Positions 26,762 through 36,788 are shown, numbered from the stretch's first letter. The stretch is 64,000 bases of DNA from Candidatus Jordarchaeales archaeon (GCA_038889235.1 JAWAHN010000002.1:292288-356287); one strand, 5' to 3'. The notes: generated by a model from the letters alone, not told the origin. A program made the numbers and translations.

Positions 26762-29446
26762 ATGACAGAACCTTGGCACTCGCTTCCCATAGAAGAAGTC
26801 TTCAAGAAGCTCGGTTCCAGCAGAAACGGTTTAACCCAGTCGGAGGCCAAAGATCGACTCAAGATTTACGGCTTTAACGAGATCAAGGAGGTTGCGAAAC
26901 GCCACCCAATATTGCTCTTCTTAGACCAGTTTAAGAGCGTCTTGATACTAATCCTCATCGTCGCAGCCCTAATCTCTCTCGCCCTCGGAGACGTGGCTGA
27001 CACGATAGTTATATCGTTCATCTTGTTTCTAAACGCTGTCCTGGGATTCTACCAGGAGTACAAGGCTGAACAAGCTGTCGAAGCTCTGAAAAAGATGGCT
27101 GCCCCTCAGGCTACGGTCATACGTGATGGTGAGAAGAAGCGGATATACGCGAGGGAGCTCGTAGTAGGCGATGTCGTCCTGCTGGAGGCTGGAGACAGAG
27201 TTCCCGCCGACGTTAGACTAGTTGAAGCGATGAACCTTAGAATCGATGAGTCCGCTTTGACCGGTGAATCCGTCCCCGTAGCCAAAGACGCGTCCCTTAT
27301 TATGAGTAAGGATACACTCCTTAGTAACCGGGCTAATATGGCTTACATGGGGACCGTTGTCGTAAGAGGTAGAGGGGTCGGAGTGGTTGTTGCCACGGGA
27401 ATGAACACAGAGTTCGGTAAGATCGCCACACTTGTCCAGACAGTTGAGGAAGAAGAAACTCCTCTCCAGAAGAAAATGGGGGAGCTTGGCAGGAAGCTTG
27501 GCGCGGCGGCCGTGCTAGCTTGCGTCATAATTTTCTTCATTGGCCTCTTTAGGGGAACCGAGCTGCTGGAGCTCTTCCTTGCGTCCGTGAGCTTGGCTGT
27601 TGCGGTTGTTCCCGAGGGACTGCCGGCAATAGTTACGATAACGCTGGCTTTAGGAGTTCAGCGGATGGCGAAGAGGAACGCAATAATCAGGAGGCTGCCA
27701 GCTGTTGAAACTTTAGGGTGCGCGACAGTCATATGTAGCGACAAGACTGGAACTATAACGAAGAATGAGATGACGGTTAGAGAAGTCTATATCCCCCACC
27801 GCTCGCTCCAACTTACGAGTCAAGAAAACGCTGTGCTAGACGAGAAAGGCGACCAGCACTTGCGCTTCATGTTCGAGGTCGCATCGCTTTGCAACGACGC
27901 CAATGTAAGGAAAGACAAAGACAAGTGGAAGATCGTAGGTGACCCAACAGAGGGAGCTATCCTTGTAGCCGCGGAGAAGCTCGGCATCAAAGTGGACGAG
28001 TTAAGAGAGAAGCATCGCAGGATATTTGAGATACCCTTTGAGTCCGAGCGCAAGAGGATGAACACAGTCAACCTGTGGGATGGTAAGGCGATAGTGTGTG
28101 TTAAGGGAGCGCCAGAAGTGATAACAGAGTTAACGTCAATGATTCTCACGAACGGAGTTGTAAGAGAGTTTAGCGAAGAAGCGAAGAAGAGGATTCTTGA
28201 CGTGAACCGTAAGATGGCCGAAAAGGCGCTGAGGATTCTAGCTGTAGCGTACAAGGAAATAGAGGTCAAGAGCACCTACAAGGAAGAAGAGCTGGAAGAC
28301 GGTCTCATTTTCCTCGGGTTAATCGGCATGATGGACCCCCCAAGGGAGGAGACTAAGGGTGCCGTCGAGAAGTGCAAGAGTGCAGGGATAAAGGTGATCA
28401 TGATAACAGGTGACAACGAGCTAACGGCCAGAGCAATAGCCAGCGAGGTAGGAATCTTAGAAGAGGGCGGCTTATCTATGACGGGAGCCGAGCTGGAAAA
28501 GATAGACGTCAACGAGCTTGAAAAAGTCGTCGAAGACGTGAAAGTCTACGCCCGCGTCTCCCCAGAACATAAGCTCAAGATAGTCACCGCTCTCAAGAAC
28601 AAGGGGCACGTAGTCGCGATGACAGGGGACGGCGTGAACGACGCCCCAGCCCTCAAGAAAGCCGATATAGGAGTGGCCATGGGTGTAACGGGGACTGACG
28701 TAGCTAAGGGAACAGCGGACATGGTTCTAGCCGACGACAACTTCGCCACAATAGTTTCAGCGGTGGAAGAGGGGCGCACGATATACAGCAACATAAAGAA
28801 GGCAACATACTACTTGTTGGCGTCAAACATAGGAGAACTGCTAACGATTCTATTCGCTATGATAGCCGGTCTCCCCCTCCCGCTGACCGCAGCTCAAATA
28901 TTGTGGATAAACCTCGTCACCGACAGCTTCCCAGCACTCGCCCTTTCAGTCGAGCCACCGGAGGCGGACGTGATGAAGCGTCCTCCCAGAGACCCGAAAG
29001 CACCATTCATAGGACGTGCATCTATCCTAGAGTTGCTCGGCTGTGGTCTAGTTATGAGCTGCGTCACCCTCCTCTTATTCTCCGTGGAGCTTGGAGGGAT
29101 ATTCTCAGGAAATTACGAGAGAGCTAAAGTGGTTGCATTCATGACACTCGTACTCTTCCAGATATTTAACGCGGTAAACTACAGGTCGGAGGAGAAATCC
29201 ATTTTCACTATAAACCCGCTTTCGAACAAGTATCTACTTATAGGGCTCGCAATAGCCTTCGCCCTACAGCTCGTTGTAGTCTACGTTCCCCAACTCCAGC
29301 CCTTCTTCGAAACATGCTACCTGTCAGCACTAGACTGGTTGTACATAGCAGCGGCTTCAAGCACAATAATAGTGTTCCACGAAGCGAGAAAAGCCTACCA
29401 GAGGAGAAAGACAAAGACAACGAGAATGCTTGTAAAGGCCGCGTAA
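26762..29446 (+). CDS. P-type cation-transporting ATPase (Ca2+/PacL-like)
   Basis: A membrane pump of 894 residues. An N-terminal cation ATPase domain is followed by DESALTGES, the phosphorylation motif CSDKTGTITKNE (near residue 325), KGAPE, and the hinge MTGDGVNDAPALKKADIGVAM. About ten membrane helices are present. The order and the PEGLPAIVTITLALG segment fit the P2 calcium/PacL group. Ca2+ is the likely ion, inferred from family. The ATG at 26762 has GGTGG ten bases before it; the frame also opens at TTG 26753. Monocistronic. Confidence 0.92.
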   Translation: MTEPWHSLPIEEVFKKLGSSRNGLTQSEAKDRLKIYGFNEIKEVAKRHPILLFLDQFKSVLILILIVAALISLALGDVADTIVISFILFLNAVLGFYQEYKAEQAVEALKKMAAPQATVIRDGEKKRIYARELVVGDVVLLEAGDRVPADVRLVEAMNLRIDESALTGESVPVAKDASLIMSKDTLLSNRANMAYMGTVVVRGRGVGVVVATGMNTEFGKIATLVQTVEEEETPLQKKMGELGRKLGAAAVLACVIIFFIGLFRGTELLELFLASVSLAVAVVPEGLPAIVTITLALGVQRMAKRNAIIRRLPAVETLGCATVICSDKTGTITKNEMTVREVYIPHRSLQLTSQENAVLDEKGDQHLRFMFEVASLCNDANVRKDKDKWKIVGDPTEGAILVAAEKLGIKVDELREKHRRIFEIPFESERKRMNTVNLWDGKAIVCVKGAPEVITELTSMILTNGVVREFSEEAKKRILDVNRKMAEKALRILAVAYKEIEVKSTYKEEELEDGLIFLGLIGMMDPPREETKGAVEKCKSAGIKVIMITGDNELTARAIASEVGILEEGGLSMTGAELEKIDVNELEKVVEDVKVYARVSPEHKLKIVTALKNKGHVVAMTGDGVNDAPALKKADIGVAMGVTGTDVAKGTADMVLADDNFATIVSAVEEGRTIYSNIKKATYYLLASNIGELLTILFAMIAGLPLPLTAAQILWINLVTDSFPALALSVEPPEADVMKRPPRDPKAPFIGRASILELLGCGLVMSCVTLLLFSVELGGIFSGNYERAKVVAFMTLVLFQIFNAVNYRSEEKSIFTINPLSNKYLLIGLAIAFALQLVVVYVPQLQPFFETCYLSALDWLYIAAASSTIIVFHEARKAYQRRKTKTTRMLVKAA

Positions 29447-29970
29447 AATCGTCTGCAAACACGGCCATTTACCTCACCTTTTTCTCCAAAAATAGCAAGA
29501 TGAAGGCAGATTGTGTTGAAAAAGCGCATCACCTCCTCCACCCGTTTTCTCACGGAGTTTTCAAAAAATTCCTTCTCTCAGTGCATTTGATCTTGAGAAT
29601 CCCTTCTCATAACTTCAATTCTCGGGAAAGTTGGGGTGCTGTGCGTTTAATAACAATTCCTGCATGCTTTAACAGCCCGCTCTTTCCACGTTCCTGGAAA
29701 CTATAAATCCACCTTCTGAATGTTTTACCACAGATATAGAGTCACAGATAAAGTCTCTCCAACCAAGAGGCATGACGAAAATTTTACTAACAAAATATAT
29801 ATTCACTTCACTCCTTTCTTTTCATCAAATTTTAGGTTGGAGACTTAGTACTAGCTCCCTTATTTGGAGGGGAATTACAATGTACCGCTACGGGTCGCCT
29901 TCCAGTATCGCTTACATTACATCTTTTTGAATGAATTCCACACCAGAAGAGATGTTGGGGGAAAAATACT
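29447..29970. other. 524-base intergenic region before the acyl-CoA synthetase
   Basis: Holds a TATA-like AAATATATAT at 29794-29803 and a small plus-strand reading frame at 29880-29930. The first 350 bases showed nothing else I could support. Confidence 0.4.
29880..29930 (+). CDS. Possible 16-residue leader peptide
   Basis: ATG at 29880 follows a strong GGAGGGG and opens a frame of 16 codons (MYRYGSPSSIAYITSF) ending in TGA at 29928-29930. It lies about 50 bases after the expected transcription start set by the TATA-like site at 29794, and 40 bases before the TTG of the synthetase, whose own ribosome site is weaker. It could be a translated leader or a chance frame. Confidence 0.25.
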   Translation: MYRYGSPSSIAYITSF

Positions 29971-32073
29971 TTGAATAATCTTAGGGCATTGTTTAGGCCT
30001 TCAAGCATAGCAGTGGTCGGCGCGTCGAGAAGCAAGGGGAAGGTCGGCTACGAAATTCTAAGGAACATAGTTGAAGGAGGATACCCTGGAAAGATTTTCC
30101 CCGTGAACCCTAACGCAGACCAGATCTTAGGACTACCCTGCTACCCAAGCGTGGAATCCATAGGTGAAGAGGTTGAACTGGCGGTCGTAGTTGTCCCAGC
30201 AAAGCTAGTCCCCGAGGTAGCTGAGGACTGCGGGAAGGCCGGTGTCAAGTGCCTAGTAGTAATAAGTGCCGGCTTCAAGGAGACTGGTTACGAAGGAGCC
30301 AAGCTTGAGAACCAGCTTGTATCCATAGTCAGAGAGTACGGCATGAGAATGCTTGGACCAAACGTCGTCGGAGTTGCCGACACTCACACTCCCTTAAACG
30401 CGACCTTTGCAGCCAAAGCCCCATTAAAGGGAAACATAGCTTTTGCCTCGCAGAGTGGCGCCATGCTAACCTCAATACTAGACTGGTCCATGAACGAGGG
30501 CATAGGGTTCAGCAAGATCGTAAGTTTGGGCAACAAAGCCGACATAGACGAAACCGACATATTGGAGTTTCTAGCGGAGGACGAGGAAACAAGAGTCATT
30601 TTAATGTACTTGGAGGACGTGAAGAGGGGGGGCGAGTTCTTCAGAAAGGCGAAAAACGCTGTTAGAAAAAAACCTGTGATCATCCTAAAGTCTGGCAGGA
30701 GCGTCGCGGGTTCCAGGGCTGTCGCGTCCCACACGGGTGCGCTAGCTGGAAGCGACAGAGCCTACACAACAGCCTTCGAACAGATAGGCGTGATAAGAGT
30801 AGATAAAGTTGAGGAACTCTTCGACCTCGCAGTGGCGTTATCCAAGCAGCCACTGCCCGACGTGGAAGAAGTGGTAGTAGTGACCAATGCAGGTGGGCCA
30901 GGAATAGTGACCGCCGACGCCTGCGAGGAAAGGAAAATCAAACTTGCCTCCCTAAAGGAGGAAACTATAAGGAGACTTAGGGACGCGCTACCCCCGGCAT
31001 CATCAATCTACAACCCGGTGGACGTGCTTGGTGACGCCGATGAGCAACGCTACAGGAAGGCCCTCGAAATAGTGCTTGAGGACCAGGGAGTTGGAGGATG
31101 CATTGTGATCTTAACTCCACAAGCTATGACGAACTCCATGAACGTCGCAGCTACAATCGCCCAGATCAGCAAAAAGCACGCCAAACCTATCCTGGCGGTC
31201 TTCATGGGTGGAGAAAGTGTGCTTGAAGCCAACAGGTTCCTTTCACTTAACGGAATCCCATGCTACTTTTTCCCTGAAAGAGCTGTCAGCGCCCTGTCAG
31301 GCATGATAAAGTACTCGAAGGTGAAAAGACGGGACTACGGGGAAGAATACGTCTCATTCAACGTGAACAAGGATAAAGTGAAAGATGTTTTAAGGGCAGC
31401 CCGCAACGATGGAAGAACAGTCCTGCTGGCACACGAAGCCTTTGCCGTGGTGTCAGCCTACGGTATACCCGTTCCACAGGGTGACATAGCTAGGAGCGAG
31501 GACGAGGCTGTGGAAATAGCCGACAAAGTCGGCTACCCAGTGGCTATGAAAGTGGTCTCCCCACAGATACTCCACAAAACAGAAGTGGGTGGAGTGCTGT
31601 TAAACCTTCACAGACCAGAGGACGTAAGACGCGGCTACCTCTCAATTCTTTCAAACATACGCAAGTATGCTCCTCACGCCAGAGTCTACGGCATCTATGT
31701 TCAGAGGATGGTTGAACAGGGGAAGGAGTTTATAGTTGGCATGAGCCGTGACCTCACGTGGGGGCCCATGCTGGCTTTCGGCTTGGGAGGAATATATGTA
31801 AACTTGATCGAAGATGTATCGTTTAGAATAGCCCCTGTGACGAGGAGCGAAGCGATCCAAATGGTGAAAGAGACAAAAGCGTACAGGCTTATCCAGGGGT
31901 TTAGAGGGGGACAACCACTTGACCTAGAAGCTATACTGGACACGATACTCAAGGTTTCGCAGCTCTCCACGGATTTCCCTGAGATAAACGAGATAGATAT
32001 AAACCCACTTTTCGCTTACCCGAAAGGTTGTATTGCGCTTGACGTCAAAATAACGATAGAGAAGGAGGGTTAA
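29971..32073 (+). CDS. ADP-forming acyl/acetyl-CoA synthetase, fused alpha and beta
   Basis: Interconverts acyl-CoA, ADP and phosphate with acid, CoA and ATP. The alpha part (about 1-450) has the CoA-binding domain (VVGASRSKGKVGYEI), SQSGAM and the phosphohistidine-type loop SHTGALAGSDRAY; the beta part is a C-terminal ATP-grasp (VGYPVAMKVVSPQILHKTEVGGV, FGLGG, EINEIDINPL). At 700 residues it is the fused form found in many archaea. Start is TTG at 29971 after a GGGGG stretch. The next gene starts three bases after the stop, so this is the first gene of an operon. Confidence 0.92.
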   Translation: MNNLRALFRPSSIAVVGASRSKGKVGYEILRNIVEGGYPGKIFPVNPNADQILGLPCYPSVESIGEEVELAVVVVPAKLVPEVAEDCGKAGVKCLVVISAGFKETGYEGAKLENQLVSIVREYGMRMLGPNVVGVADTHTPLNATFAAKAPLKGNIAFASQSGAMLTSILDWSMNEGIGFSKIVSLGNKADIDETDILEFLAEDEETRVILMYLEDVKRGGEFFRKAKNAVRKKPVIILKSGRSVAGSRAVASHTGALAGSDRAYTTAFEQIGVIRVDKVEELFDLAVALSKQPLPDVEEVVVVTNAGGPGIVTADACEERKIKLASLKEETIRRLRDALPPASSIYNPVDVLGDADEQRYRKALEIVLEDQGVGGCIVILTPQAMTNSMNVAATIAQISKKHAKPILAVFMGGESVLEANRFLSLNGIPCYFFPERAVSALSGMIKYSKVKRRDYGEEYVSFNVNKDKVKDVLRAARNDGRTVLLAHEAFAVVSAYGIPVPQGDIARSEDEAVEIADKVGYPVAMKVVSPQILHKTEVGGVLLNLHRPEDVRRGYLSILSNIRKYAPHARVYGIYVQRMVEQGKEFIVGMSRDLTWGPMLAFGLGGIYVNLIEDVSFRIAPVTRSEAIQMVKETKAYRLIQGFRGGQPLDLEAILDTILKVSQLSTDFPEINEIDINPLFAYPKGCIALDVKITIEKEG

Positions 32074-32076
32074 AAA

Positions 32077-33147
32077 ATGGGAGACGTGAAAAAAGTGTTG
32101 GTTTCAGGTGTTAGGTATAGTGGGAAAACCGCAATGTGCCTGGCCCTAGCTTTACTGTTCAAGGATGAGGGGCTGAAGGTAAGCTACTTCAAGCCCGTTG
32201 GGTGGACTTCTAAGCCTGGCGGAGTAGACGAGGACGCCCTTCTCATAAAAGAAGCACTCGGCATGGAACACCCCATCGAAGTAATTTCCCCTATAGTTCT
32301 CGACGCCTATTACCTCAACAGGCTTTACAAGGGGGAGCTGGCTGACGTAGAAAGGAAAATAGAGGACGCTTACCACAAGCTTAGCAAAAACGCAGACGTG
32401 ATGCTTATCGAGGGGGGACATGCCCCAGTCGCTTTCTACAGCGGGAGAATATCATCCTTTCACATAGCGAGGATGCTCGGCGCCAGCGTCCTAATAGTGA
32501 ACACCTTTAGAAGTGATCTGACGCTGGACGTCGTGCTAGCTCAAGCCGAAATGTTTCGGCTTACGGGCTCAAAGGTGATGGGTGCTATATTCAACAACGT
32601 CCCAATCGTAATACTAAAGAAAGTCAAGGGAATGGTCAGTGAAATCGCTGAGAAAAACGGGGTCCGCGTGTGGGGGGTGGTTGAGGAGGACAGACACTTA
32701 ACATCCCCCACGGTCAGAGAGGTGTGTGAGGTTCTTGATGGGGAAATACTCGAAGAGGGAGACATGGATAGAATAGTTGAGGACGTGCTCGTTGGTGCTA
32801 TGAGCGTTGAAACCGCCCTTAACTACTTCAGGAGGGGGGTCAACAAGGTTGTTATAACAGGCGGAGACAGGGCAGATGTTGCGCTTGCGGCTCTAGAAAC
32901 AGACACCAGCATGCTCGTACTCACAGGAAACTTGTACCCTGACGTGCGTGTTCTAGCTAGGGCGCGTGAAGCCGGCGTGACGGTTGTGCTTGTCCCCTAT
33001 GACACCTACACGGCGGTTCAAAGATTGAACGAGGTCGGAGGACGCATAAAACCTGGAGACAAAAAGAAGATTAATATAGCTGTGGAAAAGGTCAAACGCG
33101 AGACGGACTGGAAAGGGTTATTGAACGCCATAATGGGGGAAGAATGA
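32077..33147 (+). CDS. BioD-like P-loop plus DRTGG-domain protein
   Basis: A 356-residue protein. The N-terminal part has a P-loop (SGVRYSGKTA, residues 10-19) and a BioD/dethiobiotin synthetase-like fold (KVSYFKPVG, LIEGGHAP). From about residue 210 the C-terminus matches the DRTGG domain seen in the N-terminal extension of large phosphotransacetylases (ITGGDRADVALAALETD). The combination is that of a Pta regulatory N-terminus without its catalytic domain. AAGGAGGG precedes the ATG; it directly follows the acyl-CoA synthetase gene, so a role as its regulator or sensor of CoA/acetate status is plausible but unproven. Confidence 0.82.
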   Translation: MGDVKKVLVSGVRYSGKTAMCLALALLFKDEGLKVSYFKPVGWTSKPGGVDEDALLIKEALGMEHPIEVISPIVLDAYYLNRLYKGELADVERKIEDAYHKLSKNADVMLIEGGHAPVAFYSGRISSFHIARMLGASVLIVNTFRSDLTLDVVLAQAEMFRLTGSKVMGAIFNNVPIVILKKVKGMVSEIAEKNGVRVWGVVEEDRHLTSPTVREVCEVLDGEILEEGDMDRIVEDVLVGAMSVETALNYFRRGVNKVVITGGDRADVALAALETDTSMLVLTGNLYPDVRVLARAREAGVTVVLVPYDTYTAVQRLNEVGGRIKPGDKKKINIAVEKVKRETDWKGLLNAIMGEE

Positions 33148-33870
33148 GTGGAGTTCCTGCTGGAACGAATGACATGGAAGGAGGTTGAAGAAGCCGTTAA
33201 GCGCGCGGCGGGCGTCATAGTCCCATTCGGAGCAACAGAAGAGCATGGCCTCCACCTCCCTATCTCCACCGACAACATCATAACGTACGAGCTTGTTTGT
33301 AGGGCGGCGGAGAAGACGGGCTTCCTAGTGGCGCCAATTGTCAACTACGGTGTCTGTAGGGCAACGAGAGGGTTCCCGGGAACCATAGCGTTAAGGTTCG
33401 AGACTCTTAAGCAGCTTGTGTTGGACATAATATCCGACCTCGCCGCGTCCGGCTTCAAGAAAATAGTCCTCTTCAGTTTCCACGCAAGTAACGCCCACCT
33501 CACAGCTATAAAGGAAGCTGCACTCGACTTTTCTCTCAACAGCAGAGACGCTAAAGTCTACTTTGTGTCCAGCGCAGAATTAGCCTCGGAGGAAATGTCG
33601 AAAATGCTTGAAACACCACCATACCACGCTTGTGAAGCCGAAACATCACTAATGCTTCACCTGAAACCCGAACTAGTACGCGTCGACAAAATAGAAGACG
33701 AGAGACCTCAAACTCCACCCTTCCTCGTAGTCCCAACGTGGAAGCCGTGGATGAAAACCGGAGTCATAGGAGAGCCAACCCATGCAACCAGAGAGAAAGG
33801 AGAAAAAATGTTCAACGCATTAATCAAGAAACTCATAGAAGTGCTCGAAATAATAAAAAGCCAGCCGTGA
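33148..33870 (+). CDS. Creatininase-family amidohydrolase
   Basis: A 240-residue protein with metal-site motifs PFGATEEHGLHLPISTDN (about 22-39) and SFHASNAHL, and a conserved Glu in HACEAETSLML. Family members open lactams or remove formyl groups; archaeal relatives include the deformylase ArfB of flavin and F420 synthesis. Here the role is open. GTG at 33148 begins immediately after the preceding TGA, with GGGGGA upstream, so it is translationally coupled as the third gene of the operon. Confidence 0.85.
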   Translation: MEFLLERMTWKEVEEAVKRAAGVIVPFGATEEHGLHLPISTDNIITYELVCRAAEKTGFLVAPIVNYGVCRATRGFPGTIALRFETLKQLVLDIISDLAASGFKKIVLFSFHASNAHLTAIKEAALDFSLNSRDAKVYFVSSAELASEEMSKMLETPPYHACEAETSLMLHLKPELVRVDKIEDERPQTPPFLVVPTWKPWMKTGVIGEPTHATREKGEKMFNALIKKLIEVLEIIKSQP

Positions 33871-33881
33871 AAAGGGGGAAA

Positions 33882-34154
33882 TTACCACTTCTCCCCCTTC
33901 CGCACCAAGTACTTCACAGGAATATCCTGGTACGTCCCATCCGGAAGACGGCGCCTTATAGTTATCGGCAGGACGCCGCTTTCCAGCTCAATCCTAGCAA
34001 CAGCAACAGGGTCCTTAACGTCCGGAGGCAAGTCTATCAGTATGGGGGCACCCAGCGAGATCTGCAACACGCGTGCACTGAGAACCCTCGACTTCTCGAA
34101 CCGCGTTAACCACGGCGGCCCTATCTTGATAACGAAATCCCCCGTGGCAATAAT
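33882..34154 (-). CDS. rpoK: DNA-directed RNA polymerase subunit K (Rpo6)
   Basis: Archaeal homologue of RPB6/omega, a small core subunit of RNA polymerase. The frame reads GPPWLTRFEKSRVLSARVLQISLGAPILIDLPPDV and ends in the conserved GVLPITIRRRLPDGTYQDIPV. No ATG, GTG or TTG exists in frame before RLTRFEK-type sequence; the first in-frame GTG (34070) would delete it. Two ATT codons (34154-34152 and 34151-34149) follow GGAGG at about seven bases and come just after an in-frame TAA. So translation most likely begins at ATT, giving about 90 residues. Identity is firm; the start codon is inference. Confidence 0.93.
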   Translation of the reverse strand: MIATGDFVIKIGPPWLTRFEKSRVLSARVLQISLGAPILIDLPPDVKDPVAVARIELESGVLPITIRRRLPDGTYQDIPVKYLVRKGEKW

Positions 34155-34259
34155 ACTTTAGCCTCCGTTCAACTTATGGCGTCTAAAAAGAAAAAAACAT
34201 ACTTTTTAAAATTTTCCCAAAAAGAAGGTGGGTGGTCGGGCAAAAAGCGGAGGGAAAGT

Positions 34260-35915
34260 CTAGTCTATGGAGCTGCTCTCCTTCTCCTCCTCTTCCTCAG
34301 ACGTCTTCTCACCGCTCGGTCCAGTTTCACTCTTTGCCGCTGAAGCCGCTATCACGTCGTCGATTCTCAGTATTAACGCTGCAGCCTCAGTCGAAGACTT
34401 CAACGCCTGCTTCTTAACCAGCGCAGGCTCCCACACACTCATCTCAGCCATGTCCACAACTTTGCCGCTGAACACGTCAACACCGTAAGTCACCTTGCCC
34501 TTCTCGTGCGCCGCCCTCAGCTCAGCTAGAATGTCAATCGGGTCAAGCCCAGCATTCTCAGCGAGCGTCTTAGGTATAACCTCAATCGCCTCAGCGAACT
34601 GCTTCACGGCAAGCTGCTCTCTGCCACTCAGCGTCTCAGCATACTCTTTAAGTCTCTTAGCAATCTCAATCTCTGGAGCCCCACCGCCAGCAACTACACG
34701 TCCATCCTCAACCACAGCTTTCACGACGCAAAGCGCATCGTGTATCGAGCGCTCGGCTTCTTCGACAACCAGCTCCGTACCACCTCTGACCAAGATGCTC
34801 ACAGCCCTCGGATTCTTGCATCCTTCTACAAACACCATCTCGTCGTCGCCAATCTTCTTTTCGTAGACCACTGCTGCCTCACCGAGATCCTTCTCACTTA
34901 GGTCCTCAAGGTTTGTCACTATGTTTCCACCAGTAGCCTTCGCGAGCTTCTCCATGTCACTCTTCTTAATCCTTCGCACCGCAAGAATCCCAGCCTTCGC
35001 CAAGAAGTGCTGAGCCAAGTCATCAATACCCTTCTGGCAGAGAACCACGTTAGCACCGGTCTTCACAATCTTGTTCACCATCTCTTCAATCATCCTCTGC
35101 TCCTCATCAAGGAAACTCTTCATCTGCTCCGGTGAAGTAATGTTAATCTTAGCGTCAAACTCAGTCTTCTCAATCTCCAACGGACAGGCCAGCAAAGCAA
35201 TCTTCGCATTCTCAACGCGCTTCGGCATCCCCGGGTGCACAACCTCCTTGTCAAGCACTATGCCCTCAATGAACATCGTATCATCAAGACTCTCCCCTTC
35301 CTTCTTCTCCACCTTAATGTTGTCAAGGTCAACCTTCCACTCACTGTTAACCCTCTCCGCAACCTTCCTCACAGCCTTCACCGCAATCTCAGCCAGGTAA
35401 TCCCTTGACCCCGAAACCATCTTACTGCACATCGCCGTCATAGCAACCTTCTTAAGCATCTCCTCGTCATCCGGGTCAACCCTAACCGAAATACTGTCAA
35501 TAACCTCCAAAGCCTTCTCCAAAGCCTTCCTGTAACCATCAACGATCACAGTCGGATGCACATCCTGGTCCAACAACACCTCAGCATTCTTGAGAAGCTC
35601 ACCAGCTAACACAACCGCTGTCGTTGTACCATCACCCACCTCTTGATCTTGCGTCTTCGCAACGTTAACCATCATCTTCGCCGCAGGATGCTGCACATCT
35701 ATCTCTTTTAGTATAGTCGCTCCATCGTTCGTGATCACCACGTCCCCGAAGCTGTCGACGAGCATCTTGTCCATTCCGAGGGGGCCAAGTGATGTCCGAA
35801 CTGCCTCCGCGATTACTCTGGCCGCCATGATGTTTGTCCTTTGTGCGTCTCTACCAGCAGCTCTTCTAGTTCCCTCCTTTAGTATGAGGACTGGGGTTCC
35901 ACTTAGCATAGCCAT
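34260..35915 (-). CDS. Thermosome subunit (group II chaperonin)
   Basis: ATP-driven protein-folding chaperone. Typical motifs: [60 protein letters not shown], and [12 protein letters not shown]. About 551 residues, with an acidic/Ser-rich tail ([12 protein letters not shown]). AAGGAGG before ATG 35915 sets the start; the longer frame to 35936 encodes only the leader of that site. A TATA box lies near 35972. One subunit gene is in the window; others may exist elsewhere. Confidence 0.98.
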   Translation of the reverse strand: MAMLSGTPVLILKEGTRRAAGRDAQRTNIMAARVIAEAVRTSLGPLGMDKMLVDSFGDVVITNDGATILKEIDVQHPAAKMMVNVAKTQDQEVGDGTTTAVVLAGELLKNAEVLLDQDVHPTVIVDGYRKALEKALEVIDSISVRVDPDDEEMLKKVAMTAMCSKMVSGSRDYLAEIAVKAVRKVAERVNSEWKVDLDNIKVEKKEGESLDDTMFIEGIVLDKEVVHPGMPKRVENAKIALLACPLEIEKTEFDAKINITSPEQMKSFLDEEQRMIEEMVNKIVKTGANVVLCQKGIDDLAQHFLAKAGILAVRRIKKSDMEKLAKATGGNIVTNLEDLSEKDLGEAAVVYEKKIGDDEMVFVEGCKNPRAVSILVRGGTELVVEEAERSIHDALCVVKAVVEDGRVVAGGGAPEIEIAKRLKEYAETLSGREQLAVKQFAEAIEVIPKTLAENAGLDPIDILAELRAAHEKGKVTYGVDVFSGKVVDMAEMSVWEPALVKKQALKSSTEAAALILRIDDVIAASAAKSETGPSGEKTSEEEEEKESSSID

Positions 35916-35971
35916 AACGAATCCCTCCTTAAACACTCACAGAGAAGTCATAAATTGGTGAAAATGCACTT

Positions 35972-35980
35972 CTATATAAA
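35972..35980 (-). promoter_or_regulatory. TATA box of the thermosome gene
   Basis: CTTTATATAG on the minus strand, about 55-60 bases before the ATG, giving a short leader that includes the AAGGAGG. Confidence 0.5.
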
Positions 35981-35983
35981 GTT

Positions 35984-36788
35984 AACGGATCACTCATTAC
36001 GTCCTCATACTCGTTTATCCACTCGCTTTTCTATTGCTTGTCGAGATCGTTTTCCATCCAGTAGAACGAGGAGTCGTTTGTCTTCCAATGGTGAACACTT
36101 TGTTAGCCGGCATCTTGCACTTCTAACGTAGGTTGTTTATTTTTAACTTTAGACTGGAGGGCTTCAAATCTCCCTTGTCGTGGAGCTAATTAAAAATAGT
36201 GTTATGTGCCGGTAGGGACTGTTGTGTGGCTTTGAAGGGTTTGATGAAGTCTTCAACTAAGGTGGTAGGGTTGTGGTAGGCTTCGGTCAAGGGCCTGTGG
36301 GAGTTCGAAGTTAAACGGGAAGATGGGAGGTCGGGTAGCAGTTATCGCGCAATAGACTTTACATGTCTTATTTCTAAACGAGACGGCTAATGAAAATGGG
36401 TTGAAAAACGTCTGGATGCGCTTAAGTGGTGAGCTAATGGTTATTAAATAGCACTCCCCGGAGAACACCTGGCGTTTGTCGGTAACGTGTCCGCCCCTTG
36501 ACGGGGGACTGTGTTCACTTGAAGGCTTCAACATGATAGTTATTGTAGCAGTTGTCCGCCGAGAAACCTAAAACCTAGTTGGCCCGGGGGGCTCCTAGAA
36601 GAACGCGGGGAGTAGAAAATGTAATGGTGAGGTTAAAATTATGCTGAGTGAGTGCTCATGAGGGTAAGCTTGATGGAAGGAAGTGTCTGGCTGATAAAAA
36701 TCCAGACAGCCCCGACGAAGGGAAGTGGACTCTTGGGAGACTTATTTTGTTAATGTTTTGGCTGACATGAAAAAGGTGGAGCGTGTGT
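35984..36788. other. 800-base region without a supported gene
   Basis: Between the thermosome promoter and the next gene. A minus-strand frame at 36253-36534 has odd composition and no good start. Minus-strand fragments nearby look weakly protein-like in two frames, as a decayed gene might. Foldable stretches occur: nested pairings over about 36462-36520 with a GC-rich hairpin at 36489-36509, and a 7-bp hairpin TGTCTGG/CCAGACA at 36684-36708. I found no match to RNase P or SRP RNA signatures. Confidence 0.3.

Noticed and set aside
33882-34070. Short rpoK starting at GTG 34070
   Set aside because: It would drop the conserved N-terminal TRFEKSRVLSA section that defines RpoK, and it has no ribosome site at good spacing.
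36253-36534. Minus-strand 93-residue frame
   Set aside because: Unusual composition, no ribosome site, no recognisable motif; not supported as a gene.
36660-36710. GGAAGGAAG near a hairpin, reminiscent of SRP RNA helix 8
   Set aside because: The flanking SRP consensus and paired arms are missing; the short match is likely chance.
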